From contig NC_080078.1 in NCBI RefSeq assembly GCF_949987535.1, positions 55,144,207 through 55,208,206 of the forward strand: a DNA stretch of 64,000 nt. The letters run 5' to 3'. Numbering within the stretch: the stretch's first letter is position 1; every line of letters begins with the position of its first letter. A program made the translations under genes and the position numbers. The DNA comes from Balaenoptera acutorostrata (Eukaryota > Chordata > Mammalia > Artiodactyla > Balaenopteridae). Shown here piece after piece: positions 36,560 through 47,955 of the stretch. The notes under the pieces were generated by a model. That model saw only the letters and a list, made by a program, of their open reading frames with translations. It did not search any database and had not been told where the DNA came from.

Positions 36560-36670
36560 TCTAGCCATCCTTCCATTCATCCATCCTTCTGACAAATGTC
36601 AGCCTGCTGGGCCAAACAGTGCTATAGGCACTGGAAATGTAAAATGAATAAAAAATGTTCTCTGCCCTTC
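36560..36670 (-). mobile_element. L2 3' end, antisense
   Basis: CCATTCATCCATCCTTCTGA, then GGCCAAACAGTGCTATAGGC, ACTGGAAATG and CTCTGCCCTTCAG correspond to the reverse complement of the L2 terminus. Confidence 0.6.
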
Positions 36671-36695
36671 AGATAAAACATAAACAATATCTTCG

Positions 36696-37110
36696 TAGCA
36701 TGTGGGAACTTTCATACTCTAAAGGGAGAGTAAATTGGAACAATTTTTCTGAATGTTGGTTTGGAATATAAATAGGAAGTTTTGAAAAAAAAAGGTCATA
36801 TGATTTGACACAACTCCTTTTCATCTCAACATTTCATTTAAGAAAATAACTGAAGAAGTATACCCAGGTGTACATACAAGGATATTGATCAAATATTGTT
36901 TAAAAGAGCGAATATAGGAAAACAGCCTAAATTCATTAGTATCCAATGAACTTCTGGAAGGAAATGCACCAAGTATCATAAGTAGCTATCTCTGGTTGGT
37001 AGGATTAGAGATGATATTTTTCTTCTTGTTGCTGTTGGTTTCTATTTTGTCTACAGTGACTAGGGGCTACTTACATAAAAATGAATTAAATTAAAAAGAT
37101 GACTAATCCA
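36696..37110 (+). mobile_element. L1ME-type 3' end
   Basis: GGGAGAGTAAATTGGAACAA, TGTACATACAAGGATATTGA, then TCTCTGGTTGGTAGGATTAG and TTCTATTTTGTCTACAGTGA with an A-rich end follow the order of old L1ME 3' sequence, with internal deletions. Confidence 0.6.
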
Positions 37111-37239
37111 ATGCAACTTGATATCATAGTTTGATTATCACTAAAACAGAAAAATCAGGGTTGCCAATGGACACATTAACAAATAATTAAAATGTAAAGT
37201 GTAATTTGGATCAGGACAGCTTGTTGTGTACCAAGCACA

Positions 37240-37420
37240 AATAACCTAACTCGGTCCTGGGGTGGGCGTGTCAGAGGGAAACTTGACAGAGGAGATTCTA
37301 TAGGATCTAAATCTGGAAGGACATGTGGGAGCTTGCCAGGGGGAGGAAGGGCAGGGAGGGTGTGTTCCCGGTGGAAAGGAATCCTTTGTAGAGGTCATGA
37401 ACAGTTAAGGATGTAGAAAG
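37240..37420 (-). mobile_element. L2-like fragment, antisense
   Basis: GGATCTAAATCTGGAAGGAC, then GCAGGGAGGGTGTGTTCCCG resembles the reverse complement of L2 (in the consensus, a mid-3' region around GGCATTCCAGGCAGAGGG). Weak match. Confidence 0.4.
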
Positions 37421-38734
37421 GAGGACAATTCACATTTCCGTCATTATTCAAAACCTTTAGTGAGATTGAGGAACTGAGGAAGTCTTGAATACATTTATTA
37501 ATTCTCACTGGAATGTACTTAAGTCATGACATCAGTACATTTTTGTCATTCAGGAGGCACCACTGAAGGAAAGGAGAATGTGTTTTATTCAGAGGAAGTG
37601 AAGGATCTTAGATTATGCTATTGAGGAAATAGTTGTAAATCACGTTCACTTTCTCACGGTCCTTAATTAAAAGTTTGACTCTGCCTTAAAAAGCTGAGGT
37701 AGCTACTGAAAAGACTGTTGATTTGAATAATGCTTTAGATTTGAAAATGACAGTTCTCTCATAAGCAAGACATTCCTTCTTGGGAAGGCAGGATAGAGTT
37801 TTTTAAAACCATTGGGAGGATGTGGTCCATTGACTGATTTCCATTTCTGGACTTGATTTATAACCATATGATTTCATCAGATTTGGGCTTGAGAGGAGAA
37901 TTTCTGCCAGGCAGATATTTTAGACAGGACCAGATTGACGGACATCATCAAATTTCAGGATTGTTACACTTTCCAGCAACTATCATATTCCTCCATGCTT
38001 TGCATGTGTCCACTGTTTCTTTTTTTCCTTTCCCTAGAGCTTTTGTATGGTGATTATTTTCTTCTGTTAATGTAGAAATTTGAATTTCCTAAACTTCCGG
38101 TTTTTCATAGAGTCAAGCATATTTTGCTTCCCTCCTCAATCAATAACATTAATTATTAAAGAATATGAACTCAAGAGCAAATTTTAAATTGTGCTATAAA
38201 TTTTGCTGCAATTTCATTTCTATTCTAGAGGATTTATATTTGATTTCTGCCTAATTATTTCATGTGTATATCTTATCTCCTCCTTGCAAAAGGTTAATCA
38301 TTTCTTTCAACGCAGAACCGGAGCACATACTTGTTTTGTCTTTTTGTCCCATTCCCTACCTCTGCTAACAGACATATATAGCACTAAGCTATGTAATTTA
38401 GTGAAGTTGGTGAATCTGGAGAAACTCATGTACACTCCAATCTCCTTGCTCTTCTAAAATGTTTATATCCATATATCTTGCATTTTCAACTTCTTAGTAA
38501 AGTTTTCAACTTAAATTTCTACAGTAAAAATCATTTGCCAGGTACACTTGCACCTAAATCTTATGCTATTTCTTGACAGAAAGGTGACTTTGGGAGGAAG
38601 GATGTAAAGAGAGGCTAAAATAAAAATTTAAAATATACACACAGCATACATACAAGGAAAGTAAGTTAAAGCTCTTTGTTTAAATGGTCTTTCAACTACA
38701 TCTATATTTCAGTTGTTTCTGGTTCTCTTTAGAC
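37421..38734. other. Unique sequence, no gene recognised
   Basis: AT-rich. No recognisable repeat and no supported exon. Confidence 0.45.
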
Positions 38735-38905
38735 CAATAGTTTCTAATCTTTTCTGGACATTACAATCATCTGAGAAGCTATTAAAATACCCATAACTCA
38801 AGTCTCACCCCAAAGCAATTAAATCTGTATCTATGGGGGTGGGATCCAGCATGAGTATTTCACACATCTCCTCAGGCAGTTGTAGGGTCAAAGTCATACT
38901 TACTA
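38735..38905 (+). mobile_element. MER5-like hAT MITE, diverged
   Basis: AGTTTCTAATCTTTTCTGGA, CATTACAATCATCTGAGAAG, CTATTAAAATACC and GGGGGTGGGATCCAGCATGA follow the general MER5 layout of a hAT-Charlie MITE. Confidence 0.55.
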
Positions 38906-40102
38906 AATCAGACTTCTCCAAAAATAGTAAAGGTTTTGATTTATTCAAAGAAACCTAATTGATAGTCAAATTAATTTTAGGCTCAATCTGATCTGAAGAC
39001 TATAGTGAGAATTGCCAATTAGGCACAAGCTATGGAGTGACCCAACAGGAATTTTAAGACCCAAGGGTCAAAAATTATTATTCCAAAGAGTTTACCACTT
39101 GGGCCATAGCAGTCCACTGTTCTTTCAAATTAAGGCCATAATACCCAGACTTATTCAGCTGCCCATGTATTTTTCTGACTCCTTTACATCTGAGCAAAAT
39201 GGCTAAATTCACCGGATGTTCTGTTTTCAGATTAACCAGGTGATCTGGTATTAGACTCAACCCTCCATTTCAAGATGGACACTGGGAGCCTGTCATAGCA
39301 TCGCCTCAACCCAGAGCCCTTTCCCAAAGGGTAACCTCACAGCAGGCCTGTAAGGGGGCTGGTAACTCTGTCAACACAGAGATAAACCCAAGAAGGAAAC
39401 TGGATTCCCAACTTGAGATCTTGACCTCTGTGCCATTTTGTTTAGTATGAGCACTTACTTGTGTTTTTCCTTCTCAAATACTCCCTCTTCTGAGATGACG
39501 TGCCCTCTGGCTTCAGATTACAAAAAAAAGGTTTTTTTGACCCACTGTTTTCCATAACAGTTTTACCTAGTATTTTTTGAAATATTTTAAATGCTAACTA
39601 GTAATTGTGTTTACATCATCTCTGAGAATGGCACATAGTTCAGAGAGAAACAGCCAAAACAGTTCAATGCTTTTGGCTTATTGTTTGACTATCTGAAAGC
39701 ATTGCAGCTGGAAAGAATTCCATTAATTTGTGGCTAGCATCAGTACATCAGCCTCAAGAGCTTCCAAGTAAACAGAGGGAAATTGGCATGGCTATCTTGT
39801 GGCAAGAAGCAAAGAACAGAATGGTACAGAGTTTTCCAAGAAGGAAACATTAACCCAGATGTGAACAAGACAATGAATGAATTGTTCATCGGAACTTTCA
39901 ACCTTTCAGCTGTGAGCGGAAATTATAATCACCAATGCATCCAAACACTCAAAGGAGACTTAAACCTGAAAATTATCCATTGTGGCCCAGGCACAATTAT
40001 ATCTTATTGGTCCATGAAGTATAGGCATCCCAATTTAACTCAGACACTTAACTAAATAAAACTTCTCTTTAGGGGAAACCCAGAAGATCATGTGGTCCTT
40101 TG
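38906..40102. other. Unique sequence, no gene recognised
   Basis: No nameable repeat. A 90-codon open frame at 39783-40055 on the plus strand lacks motifs, splice signals or codon bias that I can argue from. Confidence 0.4.
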
Positions 40103-40138
40103 ACACACACACACACACACATGCACACACACACACAA
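40103..40138. repeat. (CA)n microsatellite
   Basis: CA tract with a single ATG interruption. Confidence 0.9.
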
Positions 40139-40407
40139 CCTACACTAAAAAAACAACTGGCATTCATCTTGAGTCAACTCTTCATCCTTATTGCATAACA
40201 CTCCCTTCACTTCTAATCAGAAAGGTAATTTTTCTTCTAATATAGTAAACATAATTTATTTGCAAATCTACTAGAAGGGATTACAGCTGACTATTTTAGG
40301 CTTCTGACTTCACGAAGTTTTGTAGTACCATAACTTTTTTTGTCCTGCCAAAGGACAGAAGTGTTTGTGTGTTCTTTGCCTAGATGCTAAAGTTCTGATG
40401 CATGTGT

Positions 40408-41190
40408 TTTTTAAAATTGAATTATAGTTGATTTACAATGTTGTGTTGTTTCAGGTGTACAGCAAAGTGATTCAGTTTTACATACATATATACCTTTTTT
40501 TCAGATTCTTTTCCCTTATAGGTTATTACAAAATATTGAGCATAGTTCTCTGCACTGTACAATGGGTCCATGTTGGTTATCTATTTTATATATAGTAGTG
40601 TGTATATGTTAATCCCAAACTCCTAATTTATCCCTCCCTCCCCCCCTTTCCCCATTGGTAACTGTAAGTTTGTTTTCTATGTCTGTGGGTCTATTTTTGT
40701 TTTTTTTTGTTTTTTTTTTTTAAATCAATCAGCTGCCATTGGTTTTTTTTTTTTTTTTTTTTTAATAGAAAGTCTTTATTTATTTATTTATTTATTTATG
40801 ACTGTGTTGGGTCTTCGTTTCTGTGCGAGGGCTTTCTCTAGCTGTGGCAAGTGGGGGCCATCTCTTCATCGCGGTGCGCGGGCTTCTCACTATCACGGCC
40901 TCTCTTGTTGCGGAGCACAGGCTCCAGACGCGCAGGCTCAGTAGTTGTGGCTCACGGGCTTAGTTGCTCCGCGGCATGTGGGATCTTCCCAGACCAGGGC
41001 TCGAACCCGTGTCCCCTGCATTGGCAGGCAGATTCTCAACCACTGCGCCACCAGGGAAGCCCCTCTATTTTTGTTTTGACTATAAGTTCTTTTTTTTTTT
41101 AAGATTCCACATATAAGCGATATCATATGATATTCGTCTTTCTCTGTCTGGCTTACTTCACTTAGTATGATAATCTCTAGATCCATCCCC
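40408..41190 (-). mobile_element. Antisense L1 3' end split by a SINE
   Basis: On the minus strand this encodes the last residues of L1 ORF2p (MDLEIIILSEVSQTEKDEY, then HMISLICGI; about 41190-41100). The cetartiodactyl 3' UTR follows (the reverse complements of TTATAGTTGATTTACAATG and CCCTTATAGGTTATTAC are legible), down to a short poly-T start at 40408-40413. A CHR SINE at 40704-41063 interrupts the 3' UTR. The element is 5'-truncated. Confidence 0.9.
40704..41063 (-). mobile_element. CHR SINE, antisense, inside L1
   Basis: A full-length copy is read on the minus strand. It starts at GGGCTTCCCTGGTGGCGCAG (41062 downward), has an intact B box (the plus strand shows GGGCTCGAACC), the CHR 3' body, and a (TAAA)n then long A tail (seen as poly-T at about 40741-40763). 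The flanks repeat TCTATTTTTGTTTT (40690-40703 and 41064-41077), a 14-base target-site duplication within the L1. Confidence 0.93.
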
Positions 41191-42669
41191 AAAAAAGCTA
41201 CTGTTAAGTAGCTTAAATAATTTTACACAGTGACCAGATAATCAGACAGCCTTCTCTGTTTTAGGTGTTCAATTACTCTTTGGTTCTCTTGGAATTTCTG
41301 TATCATGTAAACCCCAAATCAGATTGTTTTAATGTTCCTCTTTTTAACTGGTTGTGTTTTTGCACCACTCATAGTTCAGCCAAAGTGTCCCCTCCCATGA
41401 GCCATCAGGAAAGTTCCTTCTGCAACATTTAGTTTAACTGATCAATAATGACTGAAACTGTTTTAATATCACTTGTGTGTATATTCCATAAAAATTGTTC
41501 TGATGTCACCTTGCTACATATAATGCAAAAAAAAAGACTTGACTATATTATCTAACCTCTGGAAACTGTTCTAAAGTTATTGACTGTTAAAAAAATCAAA
41601 TCTATAAAATATCTCTACTAATTTTGACCAATTGAAAATATATATGAATTATTTTAGGAATGATTTTAGATATGTGTAAGGACATATGTAAAATACATTC
41701 ATGTATATTAATATAGAATGTTCACCAAAACAAAACCAATGACTTTTTGAGAAAAGGAAAGAAAATAACTACTGCAAATATTATAGCTTAGGGAACAGCC
41801 AATGAAGCTTAAGTTATGCTCAGGTAAGTTAGCGCATAATGACTGATTCTGATAATACCTAATACATTATTACTTTATTTTTGAAAACAACTTTTTATGC
41901 ACAAGCTCCTAGTTATAAACATAATACCTCATGGGCTCTTGGCCCATAAGTATTTCTGTAAAACTGCTCTTTTAAAGTGAACAGAATGAAAATCTGAACA
42001 AATTGCATATCTTAGGACATTTTGATATAAGAATTCAAAGCTGTAGGCTTAAGTTATTCCACTTTATTTTTATGAGAAGGAACCTCAGTATGGTTAAAGG
42101 GAATTCTCTGCCCTGTTCTCTTCAAATTTTGGCTTTTGCCAAATGTGGCAAGCCCATTGAATCAGATGGTAAACTCAATAAGTATGTTTCCAATCCGTTT
42201 ACACTCAATTAATAAAATGTTGATTTGTAGAAGAGATTTCATGCCCAAGAGGTTTTATGGGGGAAGTCTTAAATCTGACTTTCTTCTTATAAATTGGACA
42301 TGACACTTTTGTCAGAAGAATGTCCAAATAATGGATGGCTATTGCAGTTCAGGAATCAAGGGCAACATTTCCAAAATTCTATTTCATACTCAAAATCTCA
42401 TATTTCCAAAAACTAAACCAGGCACCCACGTGCCAGAGGAAACGTGCTAATGGTGGATTTCCTTTTATGATCCTTGTATAAATTGTGAATATTGGTTTTT
42501 GTGTAGAAATCATAACACATAATATTATGAATTTTCATCTCAAATTTTGATATAAAATATAGCCTAGGACTACTGGAAATTAAGACATTTTTCCTCTTGA
42601 CATTTCACAGGGAGTGAACCTCCCTTGTGTGTTTTTCCTTAAAAGTGTATTCTAAGGTGTATTCTAAAG
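41191..42669. other. Unique sequence, no gene recognised
   Basis: AT-rich and without repeat signature. A CAG/GTAAGT donor-like word on the plus strand at about 41824 lacks a credible upstream acceptor. Confidence 0.45.
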
Positions 42670-42955
42670 CAATGATTTTCAAACTTTTGACTGGTAGCCA
42701 ATGCAAAAAAATAAAAACAAAACAAAACCCTTGCATTTTACTTTGACACTTGGTACACACATACATGTATATGTATAATTGAAACATAAGTTTAACAAAA
42801 CAAAACTTCCCTTTATTACAAGTATTATATTATCTATTCCACTCCATTTATTTCTGTTCTTATTCTGTTTTATTTTTGCATGTTGGTTATGACCCACTAT
42901 ATTAATTTTATGAACCATCCATGGTTCCCCATCCAGATTTTGGGCAACACTTCTC
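42670..42955. mobile_element. hAT-type MITE, diverged
   Basis: ATGATTTTCAAACTTTTGAC, then ATTGAAACATAAGTTTAACA, AACTTCCCTTTATTACAAGT, ATTATATTATCTATTCCACT and TTGGTTATGACCCACTA match a known mammalian MITE with CGACCCA-type ends. The subfamily name is not certain. Confidence 0.6.
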
Positions 42956-43339
42956 TAAGAAGAATCTTGGCCCTTCCTTCCTCTGTGCTGGAGTTGGAAA
43001 GTCCTTCTTTATACACTCATGTCCTCGTTAGGCTCTCCATTATGATTAGGACCCCAAAAGTGCAAGTACAATCCAGGCCCTTAACAGAAAATGCAGGTGG
43101 AAAATCACTGTTGTTCAATATATGAAATCTTGCCTGTGAGAAGCTGTCTTTGTGGAGATTGTCTGAAGGACTGGCAGACCATTCACAGAAATGGTTCACC
43201 TTTGACCCATGGAGGAAGCCACATCAACAAAATTCATAAGGTGGTTTTCATCAAGGTTCCATCAGCATATTCCTCCAAAAGTTGCTGAGAGAATCAAGTC
43301 TCAGGAAGAAGTGTATCTAATTTAGGGATGTTCTGGTCC

Positions 43340-43435
43340 AGGGCATCTCACACTTTTAAAAAATGTGATTCTGCATTTTTAACAAGCTCTGAGGTGAGGT
43401 CAGTGCTGTTGGTACAAGAAACACACTTTGGGCAA
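43340..43435 (+). mobile_element. MER5A-like 3' half
   Basis: GATTCTGCATTTTTAACAAG, CTCTGAGGTGAGGTCAGTG and AACACACTTTGGGCAACA match the second half of MER5A. Confidence 0.6.
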
Positions 43436-45219
43436 CAAGGGTCTATAAGAAATGATGTTGTTTCTGAAATTGGGCATTTCAATTTTTTGGGGGGGCTCTT
43501 GAGATAATTTGTTTTGGATATGTATCAAGAATTGTTATTTTCTTGATCAATTGCTTTGCATTTGGGAAAAAGTTGTTACATTTTATTAAATTAGTGTCGT
43601 TCCTGGATGTTATATACATTCCATTGATTTTCCACTGATTTCTTTTCTTTTTCTTTTTTTGCTTTCTCAGCTCTTACTAATTTACATTCTGATTCCACCT
43701 CTCACTTGTACATATTTTTAAGAAATGTTTCATATAGTCTAAAAACAAAACATGGATGAAAACACATTGTTCAAGATCCCAGGATCTATGGGAGAGCTGA
43801 ATCAGTGTCCGCAGACCCACAGTCTGTGCTGCAGTGGATTTCTCAGTGGTGCATCTCATCAGCACCTAGTCCTGCTGAAATTTTCATGGATGCCAAATGA
43901 GAATTTCCCTTTGACAGAGGCCAGCATGCCACCTGGCCTGTACCTGAATACTAGAGCCTTGAGCTTCTAGAGTGAGAGAGGGAATGTGGAAGGAAAAGTT
44001 TCACTTTGCCTTCATTTGAGGATACTGGGCACTCAATGAAACTAGCTTGAGATCCCTATTTCCCAACCACCATCATGAGAAAACACCTGTCCCTCTGTTA
44101 GATTTTTAAACGGCAGCATGATTACAGCTAGGCAAAAAATTATGCATGCCTTTGCCCAGGATGTGAAAAAAAAAAATCAACTTATGTATTACAGTGGTAA
44201 TTGCTTTGTTTATAATTCTCTGCTGTGGTTATAATATCTACACAAAGAATTAAATTTAAGATGACTTTTAAATTGAGTCTGAATTAATGGTAAGTATCAA
44301 AAGCTCATAAATTTTAATTTTAACAATAAATAAGATGTACAGTGGTGAACAGAGAAAAAATTTATTTGTAGACACAAACCTCAATGGTGTCTTAAATTCA
44401 TGAACTTATCTTTCAGTTGCAAACTAAAAGGTATTTCCATAAATGAAACATATGTCAGCCATGTTTCTGCATTTTAAAAAGAAATAGCATATTAGAATAC
44501 GCACATGGGAATCATGGAACATTCCTCTGAGTGTATTTGGTGTAAGTCAGATTCTTATTTAATTCTTGCTGATTCCCACACAGATCAACGTTAGAGAGGT
44601 GCTACCAAGGATGTGACTCTAAAGAGAAAGAAAATAACATGTCCAGCTTGTCCTTTTTAGCTTGGAGAAGGGAATATTTAAAGGAAAATGAAAAGGTTTT
44701 ATGACCTAAAGGGCTTTCCCCTTAGTGATCAGCAAGCAGCTGATCCTGTTCTCCATGGAAGAGGAAATGGGAAACAGGATTAGAAACAAAAAATAATTTA
44801 TCACAGTAGAAGCAGGTGGCATTTGGAGCCGCTGGACTCTGGTATCTTCTGTGAATGGTCAACCTATAGGCTGGTTGCTCCTTCTTGGTAGCATGATGGG
44901 GCTATGGCACTGGCACCTAGGATACCCTTGGGAATAACTCTCCATTTCCATTTTTACCAAAGAGGTAAATTAGACTCAAGATCTAACACTTGGCATTTCT
45001 AGATAAAGTACCACCTGAAGTTCAACAAAATCCAGGATAGGATAGATCAGCAGCTCTCAGAGGATTAGGGTTCTGCTTTTATTTGTTTTAATCAGCAGCA
45101 TCTCATATTTCCTATCGTTCATCCACACGCACACGTGCAACGTGCACCTGCACGAACACAGCCAAGATAAAACAACACTTTCCACGTGAACTTAAGAAAC
45201 CTTTATAAATGCTCTCCAT
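43436..45219. other. Unique sequence, no gene recognised
   Basis: No nameable repeat. Short open frames on both strands near 43677-43970 overlap one another and lack supporting signals. Confidence 0.4.
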
Positions 45220-45300
45220 CTATTTCCTCATCTGTAAAATGAGGGTGTTGGATCAGATCAGATCACGTTTACGATCTCTTCTAGCTCTAAGGATATATCA
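45220..45300 (+). mobile_element. MIR-like (CORE-SINE) fragment
   Basis: TATTTCCTCATCTGTAAAAT, then GAGGGTGTTGGATCAGATCA and CTTCTAGCTCTAAGGATAT match the widespread mammalian CORE-SINE tail. Confidence 0.6.
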
Positions 45301-46111
45301 ACTCAGTGCCGTCAGAACAGGAAGCGAACATGTGGGGACAACTGCATGTGGTTCTTTAAGACAGGACGCCACAAGCCCCAAAGAAATGTCATCATGGCCC
45401 TATTTTGACATCTCTATGTTTCTCTCTGGCCCTTAAGCCCAGTGAAAACTGCATTGTAATCCTTCATTTTGTGAAAGTTCACAAGGTCTTTTGAAGCCTA
45501 GCCTTGGAACTGGCACACCCTCACTTCCACTGCATTCTTTTGTTCAAAACAAGTCACAAAGTCAATCAATCCAGACTCAAGGGTTGGGAAAATAGACTCC
45601 TCTCTTGATGTGAGGAGCTACAAATTCATGTTGTGAAATGCCTGGATGTAAGGAAGGGTGGAGAATCAAGGGTATTTTTGTAATCAGTTTAACCCATGCA
45701 TCATATAAGCATTACAAAAAAAAATCTGCATGCTGCCAATAAATGTCTTCATCTTCATTAATAGGGCTTCCAGCCTCGTTTTTTAAGTCCATGAGGACTC
45801 ACATTCCATTCCAAATACTGGGGTATGTATGGTTGTAAACTGCCCAAAGTCAAGCTCATGGACTCACTTCCTTTTATTGTTCAACCTTTGTAAGCCAACC
45901 ATAATATTCTCCACCCCTGAGTGCTCTTGACTGGTGGAGATAATGGAGTAAAAGTCATCAAATCTTACTGTCCAATACACCTCTCTGCAAACTAGGCGAA
46001 GATCTCTATATCCTGACCATTTCAAGATCTCATACTTCTATAAAATTAATGGTCAGCCAAGGGATGTGGGAAGGAGTGGTAAGGGAATTGTTCTAAGCCC
46101 CACTTTGATTT
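45301..46111. other. Unique sequence, no gene recognised
   Basis: No nameable repeat or supported exon. Confidence 0.4.
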
Positions 46112-46125
46112 CTGTAAGGAGTCTT

Positions 46126-46487
46126 TTTTTTTTTTTAAGAGGCAAAGTTTTTTTTTGTTTTTTTTTTTTTACTTGATTTTATTTATTTATTTATTTATTT
46201 TTGGCTGTGTTGGGTCTTCGGTTCGTGCGAGGGCTTTCTCCAGTTGCGGCAAGCGGGGGCCACTCTTCATCGCGGTGCGGGGACCGCTCTTCATCGCGGT
46301 GCGCGGGCCTTTCTCTATCGCGGCCCCTCCTGTCGCGGGGCACAGGCTCCAGACGCGCAGGCTCAGCAATTGTGGCTCACGGGCCCAGCTGCTCCGTGGC
46401 ATGTGGGATCTTCCCAGACCAGGGCTCGAACCCGTGTCCCCTGCATTAGCAGGCAGATTCTCAACCACTGCGCCACCAGGGAAGCCC
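46126..46487 (-). mobile_element. CHR SINE with internal 24-base duplication
   Basis: A full-length antisense CHR SINE ends at GGGAAGCCC (head of the element on the minus strand). It has an intact B box and a (TAAA)n/poly-A tail seen as T-runs at about 46126-46200. The target-site duplication is exact: TGTAAGGAGTCTT at 46113-46125 and 46488-46500. Unlike the other copies, it repeats a 24-base unit containing CTCTTCATCGCGGTGCG (46263-46279 and again at 46287-46303). The CpG-rich body creates overlapping open frames on both strands (about 46155-46544) that are not genes. Confidence 0.95.
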
Positions 46488-46500
46488 TGTAAGGAGTCTT

Positions 46501-47482
46501 GTGCTCTCCTTAACCTCACACATTTATTGGTGTCTGTATGGTAAATCTTCCATTTTTCTTTTTGAATTAAAAATTAAAGTTCCTGAGGGAAATTATGCAA
46601 TGGGAAATTGACACTTCAATAAACTTGGCTCACACATTTTATTGATTATGGTAAATCTAATTATTGCAATAAAGCCTGGGCAAAAAAAAAATATATATAT
46701 ATGCTTTCATACTCCAGGGGTACATGTTTCTTTCTATTAGGGCAATACCTGTCTGATTAGAGTCTACTTCTTCAAAAGTAATAAAAAAGTCAGGAAGTCA
46801 TTCCAAACTGAGTTTGCCTTAAATGTCTCACAAAAATCTTGATGACTTTTTACCTATTTTTTGTTGACTGATAGACACTAACTATGGTAACACTTTTAAT
46901 ACTCACTCAAACAAGCATTCAGCTTAAAATAAAATGCATGAAAATGTTAAACTGAAAAAAATTACACTCTTGATGCTACTTAGAACTCTGGATTCTAGAC
47001 TCTTTTTTTTTCAATTAAAAATACTTATATTGTGCCTGATGCAAATTTTATTTTCCTTGTGGCAACTGCCCTGTGCTCAGTGACCTGTAAAAAAGGCAGA
47101 CCCTTGGACTTAGAAAGCTTCATTTCACTTCACGTCCTGGGTGTGTGATTTCTCTGCCCTCTGGCCTATCTCTCCCCCACTACCCCCATCTTTAGCAGGT
47201 CACATCGAGAGGCCATGCCCTGAGGTTGGAAAATAAGGCTGACAAACAACGTCCACCAGAAGTGAGGAGACCTCTTTCCTTCACCAGTGTTGGAGGTTTA
47301 ATCTGCTCTTAAATCCAAGTTCTTATTCATCTTTGAAACACAAACCATTTCCTTTTTTCCTCTAATCTTTTTTTTTTTTTTTTTTTTTCTGGAATAAAAC
47401 AGAAAAACATGATGGAATACAATCGTATTGCCTTTATGACAAACAAACGAAAGAAGAAAACCCTCCCAACTATTCTACTTAC
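46501..47482. other. Unique sequence with simple runs
   Basis: An A-run followed by (AT)n lies at about 46682-46702, and a T21 run at 47368-47388, which may be a retroelement tail. No supported gene. Confidence 0.5.
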
Positions 47483-47827
47483 CTTGATGTGAATGATCAA
47501 AAGTAAGTTTTTAAATTCTGAAACCTCTTCCAAGGAAAATATCTGTATGTTACAGGTCATTGATTCAAGATTCAGTTAAGATAACTTTAACATTACTTCT
47601 TCAGCCCGTCAAATGTTCTACCACAACAATGTTGCTTTTATCTGTTTCTCAAAGAGGCATTTCTTAATAAGGTGAAAAATAAAAAATTAATGAGAGCAAG
47701 CTGACATAGAAATAAAGTATAGGGTACACTTGTATTATGTGCATGCAAAGAGGTGTGTAGGAAGTCCAAAAGAATAAATGCACTCCACTCCTCGGTATAC
47801 CATGTGTTAATGGTGAATTTTTAAAGA

Positions 47828-47955
47828 AGTTACTTAGTTTTTTTGAACCTCAGTTACTCTTCCATAACAAGGAAATAATAACAAACATAAGTGTAAAATA
47901 AGATAATGAGAAAAGCATTCTGCATGTTTTACACTGTGGTAAAGCAGTATAAGAA
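47828..47955 (+). mobile_element. Possible MIR fragment
   Basis: AGTTACTTAGTTTTTTTGAA, CCTCAGTTACTCTTCCATAA and AAGGAAATAATAAC loosely follow the MIR middle and 3' part. Confidence 0.4.

Noticed and set aside
46155..46544. Overlapping open frames of 82-129 codons on both strands
   Set aside because: All fall in the CpG-rich body of a CHR SINE. The same peptides recur at the SINEs at 33.2 and 40.7 kb.
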